A stretch of 5,702 nt of DNA from an uncultured Fusobacterium sp. (GTDB taxonomy: Bacteria > Fusobacteriota > Fusobacteriia > Fusobacteriales > Fusobacteriaceae), in the NCBI GenBank assembly GCA_900542625.1, contig UQOH01000101.1:1-5702 (forward strand), read 5' to 3'. A program made the translations under genes and the position numbers. How positions within the stretch are numbered: position 1 is the first letter of the stretch; each line of letters begins with the position of its first letter. The notes under the pieces were generated by a model, which did not search any database, had not been told where the DNA came from, and saw only the letters and a program-made list of their open reading frames with translations. This document shows positions 5,569 to 5,702 of the stretch, one piece after another.

Positions 5569-5702
5569 CAAGCTCACAACTTTTCATAATATTTATATCA
5601 TTATCTTTTCTTTTGGGATACTCTATTAAAATCTGACCGTTTATTTTTAAATTGTAATTCTTTTTATTCAATTCTATATCTTCAATATAAAAATTTTCCC
5701 AC
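5543..5702 (-). CDS. C-terminal end of an unidentified protein in the same cluster (partial, runs off the window)
   Basis: Reading the minus strand from 5701 gives 52 uninterrupted codons ending in TAA at 5545-5543, while the other two frames meet stops within the first nine codons at the window edge. The peptide starts WENFYIEDIELNKKNYNLK and continues with KINGQILIEYPKRKDND, MKSCELDGIEFEFY. It contains short beta-type stretches and a late cysteine. It overlaps the start of the GspL/PilN-like gene by 26 bases (ATG 5568), which fits the overlapping style of the cluster. I do not recognise the family. A minor pilin or pseudopilin would suit the position, but nothing seen proves this; the N-terminus, where a prepilin peptide would be, is outside the window. 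Confidence 0.65.
   Translation of the reverse strand, partial: WENFYIEDIELNKKNYNLKINGQILIEYPKRKDNDINIMKSCELDGIEFEFY

Noticed and set aside
1..5702. CRISPR arrays, insertion sequences or long direct repeats
   Set aside because: None was seen by eye; nearly the whole window is accounted for by coding sequence with short gaps.

Overview
The window is AT-rich and every protein gene lies on the minus strand. It looks like a low-GC Gram-negative (diderm) bacterium, most plausibly a Fusobacterium or close relative. The reasons are a heptose kinase for LPS core precursors together with an outer-membrane secretin, strong AGGAGG-type ribosome binding sites, TTG starts and very A/T-rich codons. The genus is an inference from these traits, not from a database match.

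Left edge (1-80): the 3' part of a plus-strand tRNA, probably tRNA-Gln, followed by a clean 9-bp GAAA-loop terminator. The terminator's T-run runs into the end of the first minus-strand gene.

Reading the minus strand from right to left, the first block (about 5702-2173) is a tightly overlapping cluster. It holds the C-terminal end of an unidentified gene, a one-TM protein with a shortened PilM/GspL-like cytoplasmic part and a PilN-like periplasmic domain, a one-TM PilO-like protein with an extra C-terminal beta domain that may correspond to PilP/GspC-HR, and a secretin. This resembles the classical type IV pilus pilMNOPQ order collapsed into three genes. Such a set would form the inner-membrane alignment complex and outer-membrane channel of a type IV pilus, competence pilus or type II secretion-like machine. 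The secretin also carries an apparent carboxypeptidase-regulatory-like beta-sandwich domain between its STN domain and the rest of the protein, which is the most unusual feature here.

The second block (2165-612) begins with a good sigma-70-like promoter. It holds the monofunctional heptose-7-phosphate kinase gene rfaE1 and, 2 bp after its stop, ispF of the MEP isoprenoid pathway. The two genes look co-transcribed and translationally coupled although their pathways are unrelated.

The third block (572-72) is a single gene for a stand-alone GyrI-like/effector-binding-domain protein. Its promoter appears to be embedded in the long-loop inverted repeat that probably terminates the rfaE1-ispF transcript. 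The intergenic stretches (522-611 and 2078-2172) are both under 100 bases.
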